64,000 nt of DNA, taken from positions 1,798,001 through 1,862,000 of the forward strand of contig WWBZ02000016.1 in NCBI GenBank assembly GCA_011503125.2, written 5' to 3'. The notes under the pieces were generated by a model. That model was given only the letters and a program-made list of their open reading frames with translations, did no database searches and was not told where the DNA came from. Source of the DNA: Botryosphaeria dothidea. Lineage: Eukaryota > Ascomycota > Dothideomycetes > Botryosphaeriales > Botryosphaeriaceae. Position 1 is the first letter of the stretch, and every line of letters begins with the position of its first letter. This document shows, in pieces, positions 1-9,320 of the stretch. The translations under genes and the position numbers were made by a program.

Positions 1-1612
1 CCCTCCACAGCGCGGCCTGCTCCTCCTTGCCCTGCTGCCGGCCGTCGATCATCAGCGCCGCGTTCATGGCGGCGCCGCAGTGCGCGATGCTGCGCTCGCA
101 CCACACGTGGTCCGGCGCGGGCGCGAACGCGTGCTCGACCGCGTACCCGCAGACGGCCGGGCTCATGCAGATGGGCTGCTGCGTCTGCGGCGCGATCCAC
201 ACCTCCTGGCGGAAGGCGGACCAGTAGGCCGCGCGGCGCAGCCCCGTCGGCGGGTGGTCGGCGTGCATGGAGGAGGCGACCGAGATGATGGCCTGGCTGC
301 CGGTGAGGTGGCCCTGGGTGTCGGAGCCGGTGACGTGGACTGCGCACGGAAAGAAGGTTAGTTTTTTGTTAGCATTCTGTTTGTCGCTAAAGCGCACGCG
401 GAGCACGGGCCGAGTGGTGGTTTTATTGGGGTTCCGTGTCGGGGGAGGAGGGGGTTTTTCTCTGGGCACGAACCGTCCATTTCCTCCAGCATGCGGAGGA
501 CGACCGTGGCGGCGAGGAGTGTCTCGTCCATGACGGCCTCAACGTCGCTGAGCGAGGGTATCAGGGTCTCGAGGCAGAGCTGGTAGTAGCGGTCGGCGAC
601 GTAGGGGCTGTAGCCCGTTTTCCAGTGCATCATGCGCGCCGAGATGGCGAGGATGGCGTTGGCGAGCGTCTTGTTCGTGCGCGCGCGCTGCGGGACTTCG
701 TAGCGGAAGAAGCGGTAGGGCTCGCAGAGGTCGAACTGGGGAAGTGTTCGGTCAGAGTGGTGTGCTGGGAATGCCGCGAATAGACTCACGAATGTGGAGA
801 CATGGTCAAGGAAGTAGCGGAGGAGCATGGCCTCGTCCTCGGATGAAAGAGGCCATTGGTTGTTCAGCCACGACTGGCTGAGCTGGCTGGGGGAGGGTGC
901 AATAGATATCGAAGGCTCTGGAATAACACGATGTTGAGAGCGACCAAGTTCTCGTAAGGCATCGTAAGTTGGAGAGGAGGCGTACGGCGACAGGCGGGTC
1001 CGATGATTGCTGAAGGGGGATATTGCGGACGGTGACGGAAAGCTGTGTTCCAAAGCCGGTGCGGCAGGCGTGGGGCTGTTGTCCACCTCGTGTAAGCTGG
1101 CCCGGGGAATCTCCTCAGACGGCGGCGGCGGCGGGGCTGCGAAGTCCGAAGGCTGCTGTGGCGGGGCAGGCTCGTCTTGTTCCTCCTGGCTGCTGTCGGC
1201 GTCTTCTATGCCATTGACCACGAGAGGGGTTTCATCGACGAAGTCAACTGTGGGGTGTCAGACGGACGATGGGCCGGGCGAGGCAATGGCGGGGCGGACC
1301 TTTTGGGGGGACGGGCAGCCATATCTGCTTTCGACCACTCTGGGTCGGGGTATGGAAGTGCCGAAACCTCCGTGGAGGCTCTCTCACGCAACGGCGGCCG
1401 GCACGCTCGCATTTCTTGCATTTGGGTAGGGTTTCGTCACCTGCGCACACCGTCAGCTGCTGCCGTGTCTGTGCAACGCCCGCTGGCCGCGAGCGGGACT
1501 ACGGCTTCTCCACACATTTGTAATGTCGTGCTCGACAATAGGTGCTGCAAGGGAGGGCGATCAGCGGGACTCTCCACCTCAGCGAGAACGGCAGCAGCAC
1601 TCACCACGACAT
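1..1612 (-). CDS. Zn2Cys6 transcription factor, ARCA-like, 3' end off the left edge
   Basis: Fungal-specific regulator: an N-terminal binuclear zinc cluster for DNA binding, then a fungal transcription-factor domain. Exons read by eye, all phases closing: 1612-1605, 1544-1516, 1440-1300, 1247-474, 339-1 (continuing off the window). The joined N terminus gives C-T-Y-C-R-A-R-H-Y-K-C-D-E-T-L-P-K-C-K-K-C...C, an exact C-X2-C-X6-C-X6-C-X2-C-X6-C spacing. A VDFVDET motif and Pro/Ser-rich linker follow, then the middle homology region (LLRYFLDHVSTFVSLF) and, in the last exon, HVTGSDTQGHLTGSQAII. These are hallmarks of the ARCA-like group. The start at 1612 makes a first exon of only 8 nt, so an extra 5' exon is possible. 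It is divergent from the PhyH gene at 2057, so the two may share control; the target genes are unknown. Confidence 0.85.
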
Positions 1613-2056
1613 AGTCGCCTGAGACGGAGGTCTGGGAGATTGGGGTCGAAGGTTGGGGCGGGTGTTACTTGCAGGGGCGACTTACTGTTTTGATTCTGCA
1701 TCGGGAATCTAGGCCCGCTCCCTGACGTGGGTGGCCCTGTGGGTCCCGAAATGCGGGGAAAGCCCTGCGGCGCCCGGACGGCCCTTCGGCTTCGACATGG
1801 CCCTCGAAGCATCACGTTTACCCTCGCCGCCATTGGACGATAAGGACCCGCATGCAGTCAAGAGCTCCGACCTCCAAGCTCCGTCCGCCACGTCTGGCAC
1901 CGTGGCTGAACTCGGCATCCTGCTGATGGGCCTGTGTATATATGCTCATCCAGTCTACACTCCTGTCGAACGCCATATCTCAAGCCCGTCCTTTCCATTC
2001 TTAACGCCCTCCAACCTTTTACTTCTCAGCTCAGCTTTTTACCACGACCCTGCAAA
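1613..2056. promoter_or_regulatory. Shared promoter between the Zn2Cys6 factor and the PhyH gene
   Basis: A 444-bp gap between two divergent start codons. A TATATAT element at 1937-1943 lies about 114 bp before the PhyH ATG and is followed by a pyrimidine-rich 5' leader, as is usual for fungal promoters. I did not recognise a specific operator. Confidence 0.5.
1937..1943 (+). promoter_or_regulatory. TATA-like element of the PhyH gene
   Basis: TATATAT about 114 bp upstream of the PhyH ATG, followed by a C/T-rich leader. This is pattern evidence only. Confidence 0.4.
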
Positions 2057-3171
2057 ATGCCCCACGCCGCCCCCCCTGAGCGTGACGCCAGCTGGCCTGG
2101 CTGCAAGTTGTTTGTCAACGATGGTGCCCTGGACCAAGCCGAGATTGCGCCTCTCATCCCCTCAAGTCCGGGCGAGCCCATTGAGGAACTACGGAAAAAG
2201 TACGACGAGAACGGCTATGTGTTCCTGAAAGGTCTGCTGGCCAAGGAAGACGTTCTCAAATGTAGGGAGAACTACTTCTCCATGATGTCTCCCAGCGGTG
2301 TTCTAAAGCCGGACACGAAGCCCGTCGAGGGTATTTTCGACGCTTCCAAGGACAAGTCAAATTACCCCGGCATTGGCGCTGGAGCTGTCGGGGGCAACGG
2401 CCGCCCCGGTGAAGACACTGCCGAGCAGTTCGTCAATCTCGCCCTCAAAGCGCATTACGAAGATTGGTGTATGTTTTTTTTTTTTTTGGAGGCTATTGTA
2501 AATTTACGCATAAGGCTGATGGCATTTCAGACTGCGAGGACTTCGTCAGGCACCCAGTCCTCTATGATTTTGTGAGCAAATTCACGGGATGGGGTGACCG
2601 CACTTTGAACCTGCGCCGGACGCTGCTGCGAAACAACACCCCCGGCAACAAGGCCATCGGGGTTCACTACGACCAGATCTTCCTCCGCTACGGCGAGCCA
2701 AACTCTGTCACTGCCTGGGTTCCAATCGGCGATGTCGATATCCAGGGCGGAGGCCTGATCTATTTGGAGAACAGTAAGACCCACCACTTGGCCTTGTCTA
2801 CTCTAAATCTGACTACTTTCACAGGCGATAAACTTGGCCAGGAGATTGAGAAAGATTTTACAGACAAGGCCAGGGCAGCTGGCTTCACGGACGAGGAAGC
2901 AAAATTCGCGTTCAACAACAACATGATGAGCACTGGCCTCCTCGCTGATGGTCCCGCCCAGTTTGGCCGGGACTACAAGCAGAGATGGCTCGTCACCAAT
3001 TACGAGGCTGGGGACCTAGTGCTACACAAGCCTCACATGATCCACGCCTCTACCATCAACCACGATCCCCAGAACAAGATTCGTCTTGGCACTGATTTGC
3101 GCTTCGTTGACGGCGCAAGCGAGTATGACAAAAGGTGGACCAATCACTATACCTTCGGAGACGGCGTGTAG
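2057..3171 (+). CDS. Phytanoyl-CoA dioxygenase (PhyH) family protein
   Basis: Predicted Fe(II)/2-oxoglutarate-dependent oxygenase of 333 residues. Exons 2057-2468, 2531-2773 and 2825-3171. The second intron (51 nt) is in frame and stop-free but has a clear GTAAGA donor, CTGAC branch and CACAG acceptor, and removing it restores YLENSDKLG. The PhyH fold is supported by the iron ligands H-Y-D (GVHYDQIF) and a distal histidine in HKPHMIHAS, followed by RLGTDLRF, where the 2-oxoglutarate-binding arginine usually sits. The start has a good context (CAAAATG). No signal peptide or membrane segment, so probably cytosolic. Fungal PhyH proteins act on lipids or on secondary-metabolite intermediates; the substrate cannot be told here. 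The neighbouring regulator suggests co-control, which is inference. Confidence 0.88.
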
Positions 3172-5084
3172 AGTTGGGATTGTGGGGATAATTTGCTGTT
3201 GGACACGTTGAAGTGCATGAATAAAAAGTACATAGCCGAGGTCTATGTAGCACATCCGTAGTAACCCGATATGGAAAGTTGAGATGCGTCTCTAAACGCC
3301 ACTTCTCCGATGACCACACTGGCTGTGTGACACTGCTACGGAGACAGAGGGGGCCGGTTCTGATGCTGTTCCTCATCACCCTGGTGAATCTATCGCGGAA
3401 TGACAGGGCACGGGATCCTTGTGCAACCAATTTAAGCTCATCTTAGGCTCGAATGGCTCCCTATCGTAAGCCTCTGACTAATTGGGTTACCCGCAAGCGT
3501 TCTTTCTTGACTCAGAAATTTGCGACAAAGCATATGCTTCTCCGGACTTTTCTCACTACAAATTTTCTCGCACCATTTTGGTTACGAGTAAGCGGCTCCG
3601 TTTATGACCGAACTCATTGTTTATTGATTGCGTTGACTGAATGTGCTCAGTGCTTACAGCGAGATATGGCCTTAGTTGAGCGTATTCGTCATTTTCCAAG
3701 CTTTCCGCCTTATCCACCTGTTTATAAACACAATTACATCCTGGGAGATTGGTAGGGCCAGAGGAGTTCCTGCAGTGGAAAGCCCTTTCAATGGTCTCAA
3801 TTATATGCAAACACCCGCGGACGAGGAAACTGCCAAGAACTTTGACAACTCAGCCCAATCTAGCGACGTCATTTTTGCGCGTACCCGCCTCATGTTTCAG
3901 CCTCACAAAACTGCACCACGAATGTGTTTTAATGGCAAGACTGACAAAAGCAGGGCCAAACCTTTCTCGAGTTCAGGTAGCAGTGTCTGGGAAATTCCAT
4001 CCCCGCGCCTTCCTCAGCTACCGAAAGCAAGAACAAACAAAATAAAGAATATAGGCTGACAGAGCGCCATATGCAACGGTACCACCTTATTTGCGTGGAC
4101 GAAAGCGACGCTATTCCAGTGCATTTTGACGTGTGGATATCAGAAGTGACACTTTTGACAGGAGTGTAAATTCCTGCTTTGTATGGTACATCTCATATAT
4201 ACAGCATCCGGCAATGTGGCATTGAAAATGACAGACCCCGAAGGACAGAGCTCTTGCAAGTGGTTGGACGCCACCGTCAGCACCAGCCGCTAGACCAAAC
4301 ACGGCTGTGCCGATACTTGTCTACCCGACGATCGAAGCTCGATTCTGGTATTTCTGTGCAACCGATAACGCGCATGTGCCCCGATACTGCCCAATGAATG
4401 GTGTTGTCATGTGTCCCGCATTTCTCAGCGTTACCCGATCTGTTGCTTACGAACCCAGAAAGATGAAGGAATGTGCGAACCCAAATTGAACGACGCTTAT
4501 AACACATTCCTATTACACCATATTATATTTCGTCAGCCTTAAGTTCCGTGGCGTAGCTTTTGTCCACTTTAGACAGAGATCTTCATCTGCTGGCGTCGAT
4601 ACCGGCATTAGTAACGACTTGAGTCTTGCTGCCGCTTGGGAAGTGAGTTCCACGAGTTGACGATACCGGGTTTACCACCAAGACGACCGCGATAGCATTA
4701 ACAGGTCCGCTTACGACAGTGCCACAGGGTCATGGACAGGCACTACCGTCGTTGAAGGTACCGATGTCTTGCCGGAAACTTCAATTGCCACAGCCGGTTC
4801 CAAAATTGCAACTCTGGGCTCTGACAATACTGTGAGCAATAGTCCCGATTCAGGATGTGACTAGCTATTTCTTACCTTAAGCGAGCGACACGCCCGCGCG
4901 AACGGAAGACAGTGCCACATCAGCCATGCCTCCATTTCTCATGCCATTCACACGAGAAAATGCCCTTCTGTACTTCCTTCAACGATACTCTTGTGCCACA
5001 ACCCACTTTCTTCAAGCTTCTTCGCCAACCTATTAACATTCTCCTCCTTCGTTCCATTTACATCAACCTATACACGTTAGCATC
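3172..5084. other. Gene-poor interval with a possible coding remnant
   Basis: About 1.9 kb between the PhyH stop and the kinase stop. No complete gene was recognised. At 4705-4864 one frame, opening after a possible ACAG acceptor, reads as a Thr/Ser/Gly-rich peptide with codon use unlike its surroundings (TGSWTGTTVVEGTDVLPETS in part) and ends in TAG. The frame is closed by stops just upstream. It could be the last exon of an eroded gene or chance. Confidence 0.3.
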
Positions 5085-5757
5085 TCACTCTCTGCATGTA
5101 GATTGTTGGATACTAACATCGATCAAAACGCCACGCTGCCGATACGCTTCCTCAACCGCCACAGTCTCCACCTCATATTCCACGAAACGCCTCTCGAACT
5201 TCTCCCTGCTGTCATTGCTGTCCCGCGCTCGGGCTAGATATCTCGCTTTCGCATTTTGTTTGGTAACCTTGAAGGATAGCACAATGTCTGGTTTTACGGT
5301 TGCTCTCGCCCCGCCGTCGCTGATCGGAACAAGTGGCAATTCTTCCTGGAACGGCCATGTGTGGAAGGATTCCAGTTGTTCTGTGCATCGCGGGAATCCA
5401 TCGACCAAAATGCCTTGGGATCTCGGCTCATTTTGGTAGATGGCGTGCTTGATCGCTTGGCAGATGAACGGATTCAAATCGGCAGAGGTAAGAAATCCCT
5501 GATTATCGAGCTTGTCTTGGATTTGGATTGCGAGTGATGTGGCTTGGTTTTGTCGCATCCAACTGCGAAGGCTATCGCCGACAGAGAAGTGCGTCAGGTT
5601 GTATGTTTGTGCGAGATGAGTGCAGAGTGTTCCTTTGCCGGCGCCAGGTGCTCCTGAAACATTGTTAGAGCAGGGTCAGTGTCAATTAGAAGGGCTAAGA
5701 GCACGTACCAAGGACGAAAATAACCGCAAAGCTGCGGGGAGTGGGGATAGTATCCAT
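5085..5757 (-). CDS. Nucleoside-monophosphate kinase (adenylate/UMP-CMP kinase family)
   Basis: Small P-loop kinase of 205 residues that would move a phosphate from ATP to a nucleoside monophosphate. Exons 5757-5709 and 5653-5085 with a 55-nt intron; the join completes the P-loop GAPGAGKGT at residues 17-25. Also seen are the NMP-binding part GDSLRSWM, the family signature GILVDGFPR, and a short LID followed by ARARDSNDSREKFERRFVEYE with the expected arginines. The short LID fits the UMP-CMP/AK1 size class rather than long-LID adenylate kinases. The base preference cannot be decided by reading. No targeting peptide is obvious. It lies head to head with the viperin gene at 6200 across 442 bp, which recalls the linkage of vertebrate viperin to CMPK2. 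The reading frame is intact, unlike its neighbour's. Confidence 0.88.
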
Positions 5758-6199
5758 AGTGTTAGTAGACGGTAAGGTCAAACGGAGCTAGAGTTTCAGC
5801 GTAGGTGGGGTCAAGAGAAAAGAAAGTGCGGCGTAGCAATGCGAGTGGAGCGGAATCATGTGTATAACTATCTCTGTCAGGGTAGTTGCAGCTCACGCGG
5901 GTATAAGGGGCAGCACCTACCCCAAACCGGCCTCTGCACGCAAGCAACTCTCACACACACGCAAGAGCCAAGCAATCTTTCAACAGAAAGCTCGATATTG
6001 TTCTGGACGCACACTACGAACAATCTCGCAATCGATCCGGGATTGCCGCAGGCACGTGTACGTGGCTAACTCAATCAATCCTTAAGTATTTCTAAGTGGC
6101 CACGTCAGTGACTATCACATCCCGTCTCTTGCTGAGGAAACCAAGTTCATACCTATTAATTAGGTATTTTCCGACGCATAGCCGGAGCCGTACCTAGTC
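5758..6199. promoter_or_regulatory. Divergent promoter between the kinase and viperin genes
   Basis: A 442-bp interval between two opposed start codons, with no ORF worth calling. It must contain both promoters. I see a GTATAAG-type A/T element near 5899 but no clear paired operator. Confidence 0.45.
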
Positions 6200-7258
6200 A
6201 TGGCTGTTATTCCTCTTCTGCCGAACGTACCGGCTGCCCTATGTCTCTTTATTGTTGTCCTCGCCGCCGTTTTCACGTCCATCGGAATCAAGAAACACTC
6301 TAAAACGAACGCTACCAACAAGCCAGCTGAGGACCCGTCAAGAGGGCCGGACGCCCCACTTTCTGTGAACTACTTCCCGTCTCGAAAATGCAACTACACA
6401 TGCGGCTTCTATTTCCACACTGACACCTCTTCTTACGTCCTTCCTATCGGTGAGGCGAAACGTGATCTGCGGCTGCTGAAAGAGGCCGGCATGCGCAAGC
6501 TCAACATTGCGGGCGGAGAACCCTTCCTTTACCCTCATCTCCTCACCGAACTACTCCGCTATTGCAAGGAGGAGCTAAGCATCGAGAGTACCAGCATCGT
6601 GAGCAACGGCAGCAAGATCAGGGAAAAGTGGTTGCGAGAAAATTGCCAGTGGTTGGATATCCTGGCCGTATCTTGCGACTCGTTCGATCCGGAGACGAAC
6701 AAATAAATTGGGCGTGGCGACGATGGAGGGAATGTGGTCCGGTTGTTTCGCATTGCGGAGTGGTGCAGGGAATACGGAATCAAGTTCAAGCTGAATACCG
6801 TCGTTAACACTCATAACTGGGACGAAGACATGGTCGCCAATATTAAACGGCTGGCACCATTCCGATGGAAAGTATTCCAGTGTCTCATCGTCGCTGGTGA
6901 GAACGACGACGAGACGAGAAAGCGAGACGCGAAGACCTTCCTGGTGACCGATGAACAGTGGCAAACGTTCTGCAACCGACACAAACATATTCCATGCTAT
7001 GTTCCGGAAGACAATAAGTCTATGGCGAGCAGCTACTTGCTCCTAGATGAGTACATGTGTTTCCTGGACAAGGGAGAAGGTATGATGGCAAAGAGCGAGT
7101 CGATTTTGCAAGTCGGCGTCAAGGAAGCTATGAAGCAGGTTGTTTGGGACAAGAAATCGTTTGTTGAACGAGGTGGTATTTACGATTGGGGCAGGTCGGA
7201 AATTCTGCAGCAGAGCGTTTGTAGCGGTGGTGGCAGCAGGAAAGAATTGGAGTGGTGA
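6200..7258 (+). pseudogene. Viperin-like (RSAD2 family) radical-SAM gene with a premature stop and an altered Cys motif
   Basis: Reads in one frame from ATG 6200 to TGA 7258 (352 codons) but is cut by TAA at 6704-6706 (codon 169). On both sides the protein is plainly viperin: an N-terminal hydrophobic anchor (about residues 13-31), then VNYFPSRKCNYTCGF, LPIGEAKRDL, LNIAGGEPFLYP, SNGSKI, then after the stop IGRG, WKVFQCL, LLDEYMCFL and a final tryptophan (KELEW) like the conserved C-terminal Trp. Viperins convert CTP (or other NTPs) to the chain terminator ddhNTP using a 4Fe-4S cluster held by C-X3-C-X2-C. Here Cys64 and Cys68 are present, but the third position is Tyr71 (TAT, 6410-6412). No intron removes either lesion. 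The copy is therefore probably inactive, with an otherwise well-kept C-terminal half. It is divergent from an NMP kinase gene. Confidence 0.85.
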
Positions 7259-7966
7259 TCGGACATCTCAGTCAGGTCTGGGGACACCAGGCTTTGGCAT
7301 TAACAGCGGACCTTTAGGCCCATGCTTTATTGTAAAACGCCCCATTTACCATTCATTTTGGTTTTATTGGTCATGATTCTGTCCGTGTGCCGGCGGTCGG
7401 ACAAACACTGGCGTTTTCTTACGGAGAGGGGGAAAATGTGGTTTGTAAAACCTTCGCTTGCCAAAGTGCTTACTGCTACTTTTCCTCTATTTTAAACAAC
7501 AATGCCAGGGCTACAGTTATCGATTAAGCGGCGTACCAGCCGGCGAGTATGGGAGGCTGTCGAGCCGCTATTAAGGCAAAGACTACACCAGGAACGAGAG
7601 GAGGCGGCGGCGGCGAAGCCAAGTCCCTGAAGGGAATAAACGCGAGAGCTGGACGGAGCCTTCCCAGGGTAATATACTCTACTCCCATATCCTCTCTGGT
7701 AGCCAGTAATAAAGTCCTTGTGTTAACTTGAAGCTTTCTGTGCCAACCAGTCCTATTCTTGGCCGAACAAATGACCGTCAAGCGGTTGTTTGGGAGACGG
7801 ATCACTGGATGCGTCATTTCCGTTTGAGCCAGTTTCATGGTAACGATTGTGAAGTCTTCAATGATCCCTTCCATCGGCACCTTCCACATCAATCCGCTCA
7901 TCAGTCTTTCAAAGTCATGAATTAAATGTATACTTTTTCTAAGAAATCCCTCGAAGCCGCAAGCCT
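7259..7966. other. Convergent 3' region between the viperin and receptor genes
   Basis: About 0.7 kb between two convergent genes. A minus-strand open frame (stop at 7524) overlaps the receptor coding region in another frame and shows no family features, so it is not called. Otherwise I see nothing here. Confidence 0.4.
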
Positions 7967-9320
7967 TCACCGCCGCCGTTGGCTCCACCAGAATCTGATA
8001 TCTTCCCAGTGTTCTCTGAACCCGTAAACCAAGGCGTTCACCAGCCCAGTATACTGCGTAGATGCTTGCAAGATTGCTAGCACTCGACTGTGGCCCCCAG
8101 TAGCCTCCACAATCCGATTCGATATCCCCGGAATCCACAAGATACAGTACGAGACCGGATACAGATTCAGCAGCACCATCCTCCACACATCCTTATCAAT
8201 ACTGGCCGTCTGTCTGATCCTAATCCTCGGCGGGGCAACGGGCGGCCCAATCGTCTGTACTGGAGTAATAGCATCCCCATTTTCCGAGACGGCAGGGCCT
8301 TTCTGCTCGGGGACCTGCGCTCTTGACGGCGCTTCGATGTCGCCCTTGCCGCCCACCAGCGCGACCTGCGACGACCAGTTCGTGATTTCGCCGTTCTTGT
8401 CGTTGGTCTGTGCCATGCCTCCTTTCACGATGGTGTCGTTGGCCATGCGGAAGTTCATCTCGAAGCCGTTGACGTCGTCGCCGTAGTCGAAGCTGTAGGA
8501 GCGGTCCGTGTTGTCGCGCATCCGCAGGCGTCGATGCATGTACACGAAGACGTATGCGTAGATGCAGAGGGTGACGAGGATGATGGCGAAGCGCCAGCCG
8601 TGGGTCAGCGCGTATCGCAGGTACACGGGGTTTGGGGTGATCCAGCACCAGTTGCCCGAGACAGGCTCATAGAGGTTGAGGCCAAGAGCCGTGAAGCCTG
8701 GTCATTGGAACATCAGTCAGTGACTATATCGGGTTTGGTTGAACCTTGACCTCGCGAAAACAACAAAGCAGGAATTCCTGCACGTACTTGTAATGAGTGG
8801 AACAACCCAGACTGAAGCGCAGATCAGGATCTTGGTCGTCAAAGAGGCGTAGAGTATGTAGGATTTGAATTGAATAGTCAAGAGCGTTACCACGGCAATG
8901 GCCAGAATAGAAAAATCGACGGCCTAAAATTTGGTAAGCGCCATACCTTTCAATTGAAAACCGTCGTAGTAATCACCTGCACCGAGAGTTGACCAATATA
9001 CCCGTTCAAGGTACACGCCGGACCGTGCTCCAATTTGCTACTACCATGATGTATGACGATGTATAGGCCCGATATCGAATTGTCCAATGAGTTCATAAGT
9101 TCTGTGGAGAATAAGCTTGGCGCGCGGCGAGTTGTGCTCGTATCAGTCGGCACCTACCAGCGAATGTGAGATTCAAGATAAGTGCATATCGAAAGGAACG
9201 TCTTTGGCCGCCTCGTTGGCCTCCGAAGGCCGCCCAGAATATGAAAATCGTCGTAGATGCTACAAAGGAGAGAATGCTACCGGTCAGAGTCGGTATGGAA
9301 ATCGCGGGGTCCCAGCCCAT
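7967..9320 (-). CDS. Git3/Gpr1-like G-protein-coupled receptor
   Basis: Seven-helix receptor of the fungal glucose/nutrient-sensing group, which acts at the plasma membrane through a G-alpha protein. Exons 9320-9158, 9101-8977, 8923-8788 and 8697-7967 (384 residues from ATG 9320); every junction closes in phase. Helix 1 is ISIPTLTGSILSFVAS, followed by SFRYALILNLTFAELMNSLDN, the TM4-5 motif VSGNWCWI, TM5 RFAIILVTLCIYAYVFVY, a long polar third loop (about 130 residues), and the Git3 C-terminal pair VWRMVLLNLYPVSYCILWI and ILQASTQYTGLVNALVYGFRE. The N terminus is uncertain. A 78-nt intron (9379-9456 region) could join an upstream exon in frame, adding ...YFPRTLLHRAQDILN before MGWDP with an ATG at 9656, but that exon does not look like receptor sequence. 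Confidence 0.85.

Noticed and set aside
6200..7258. Viperin as an active gene using stop readthrough or an intron
   Set aside because: No GT...AG pair removes the TAA while keeping the frame, and the SAM cysteine is also lost.
7524..8186. 220-codon minus-strand open frame overlapping the Git3-like receptor
   Set aside because: It overlaps the receptor's last exon in another frame, which carries the real motifs. It has no family features.
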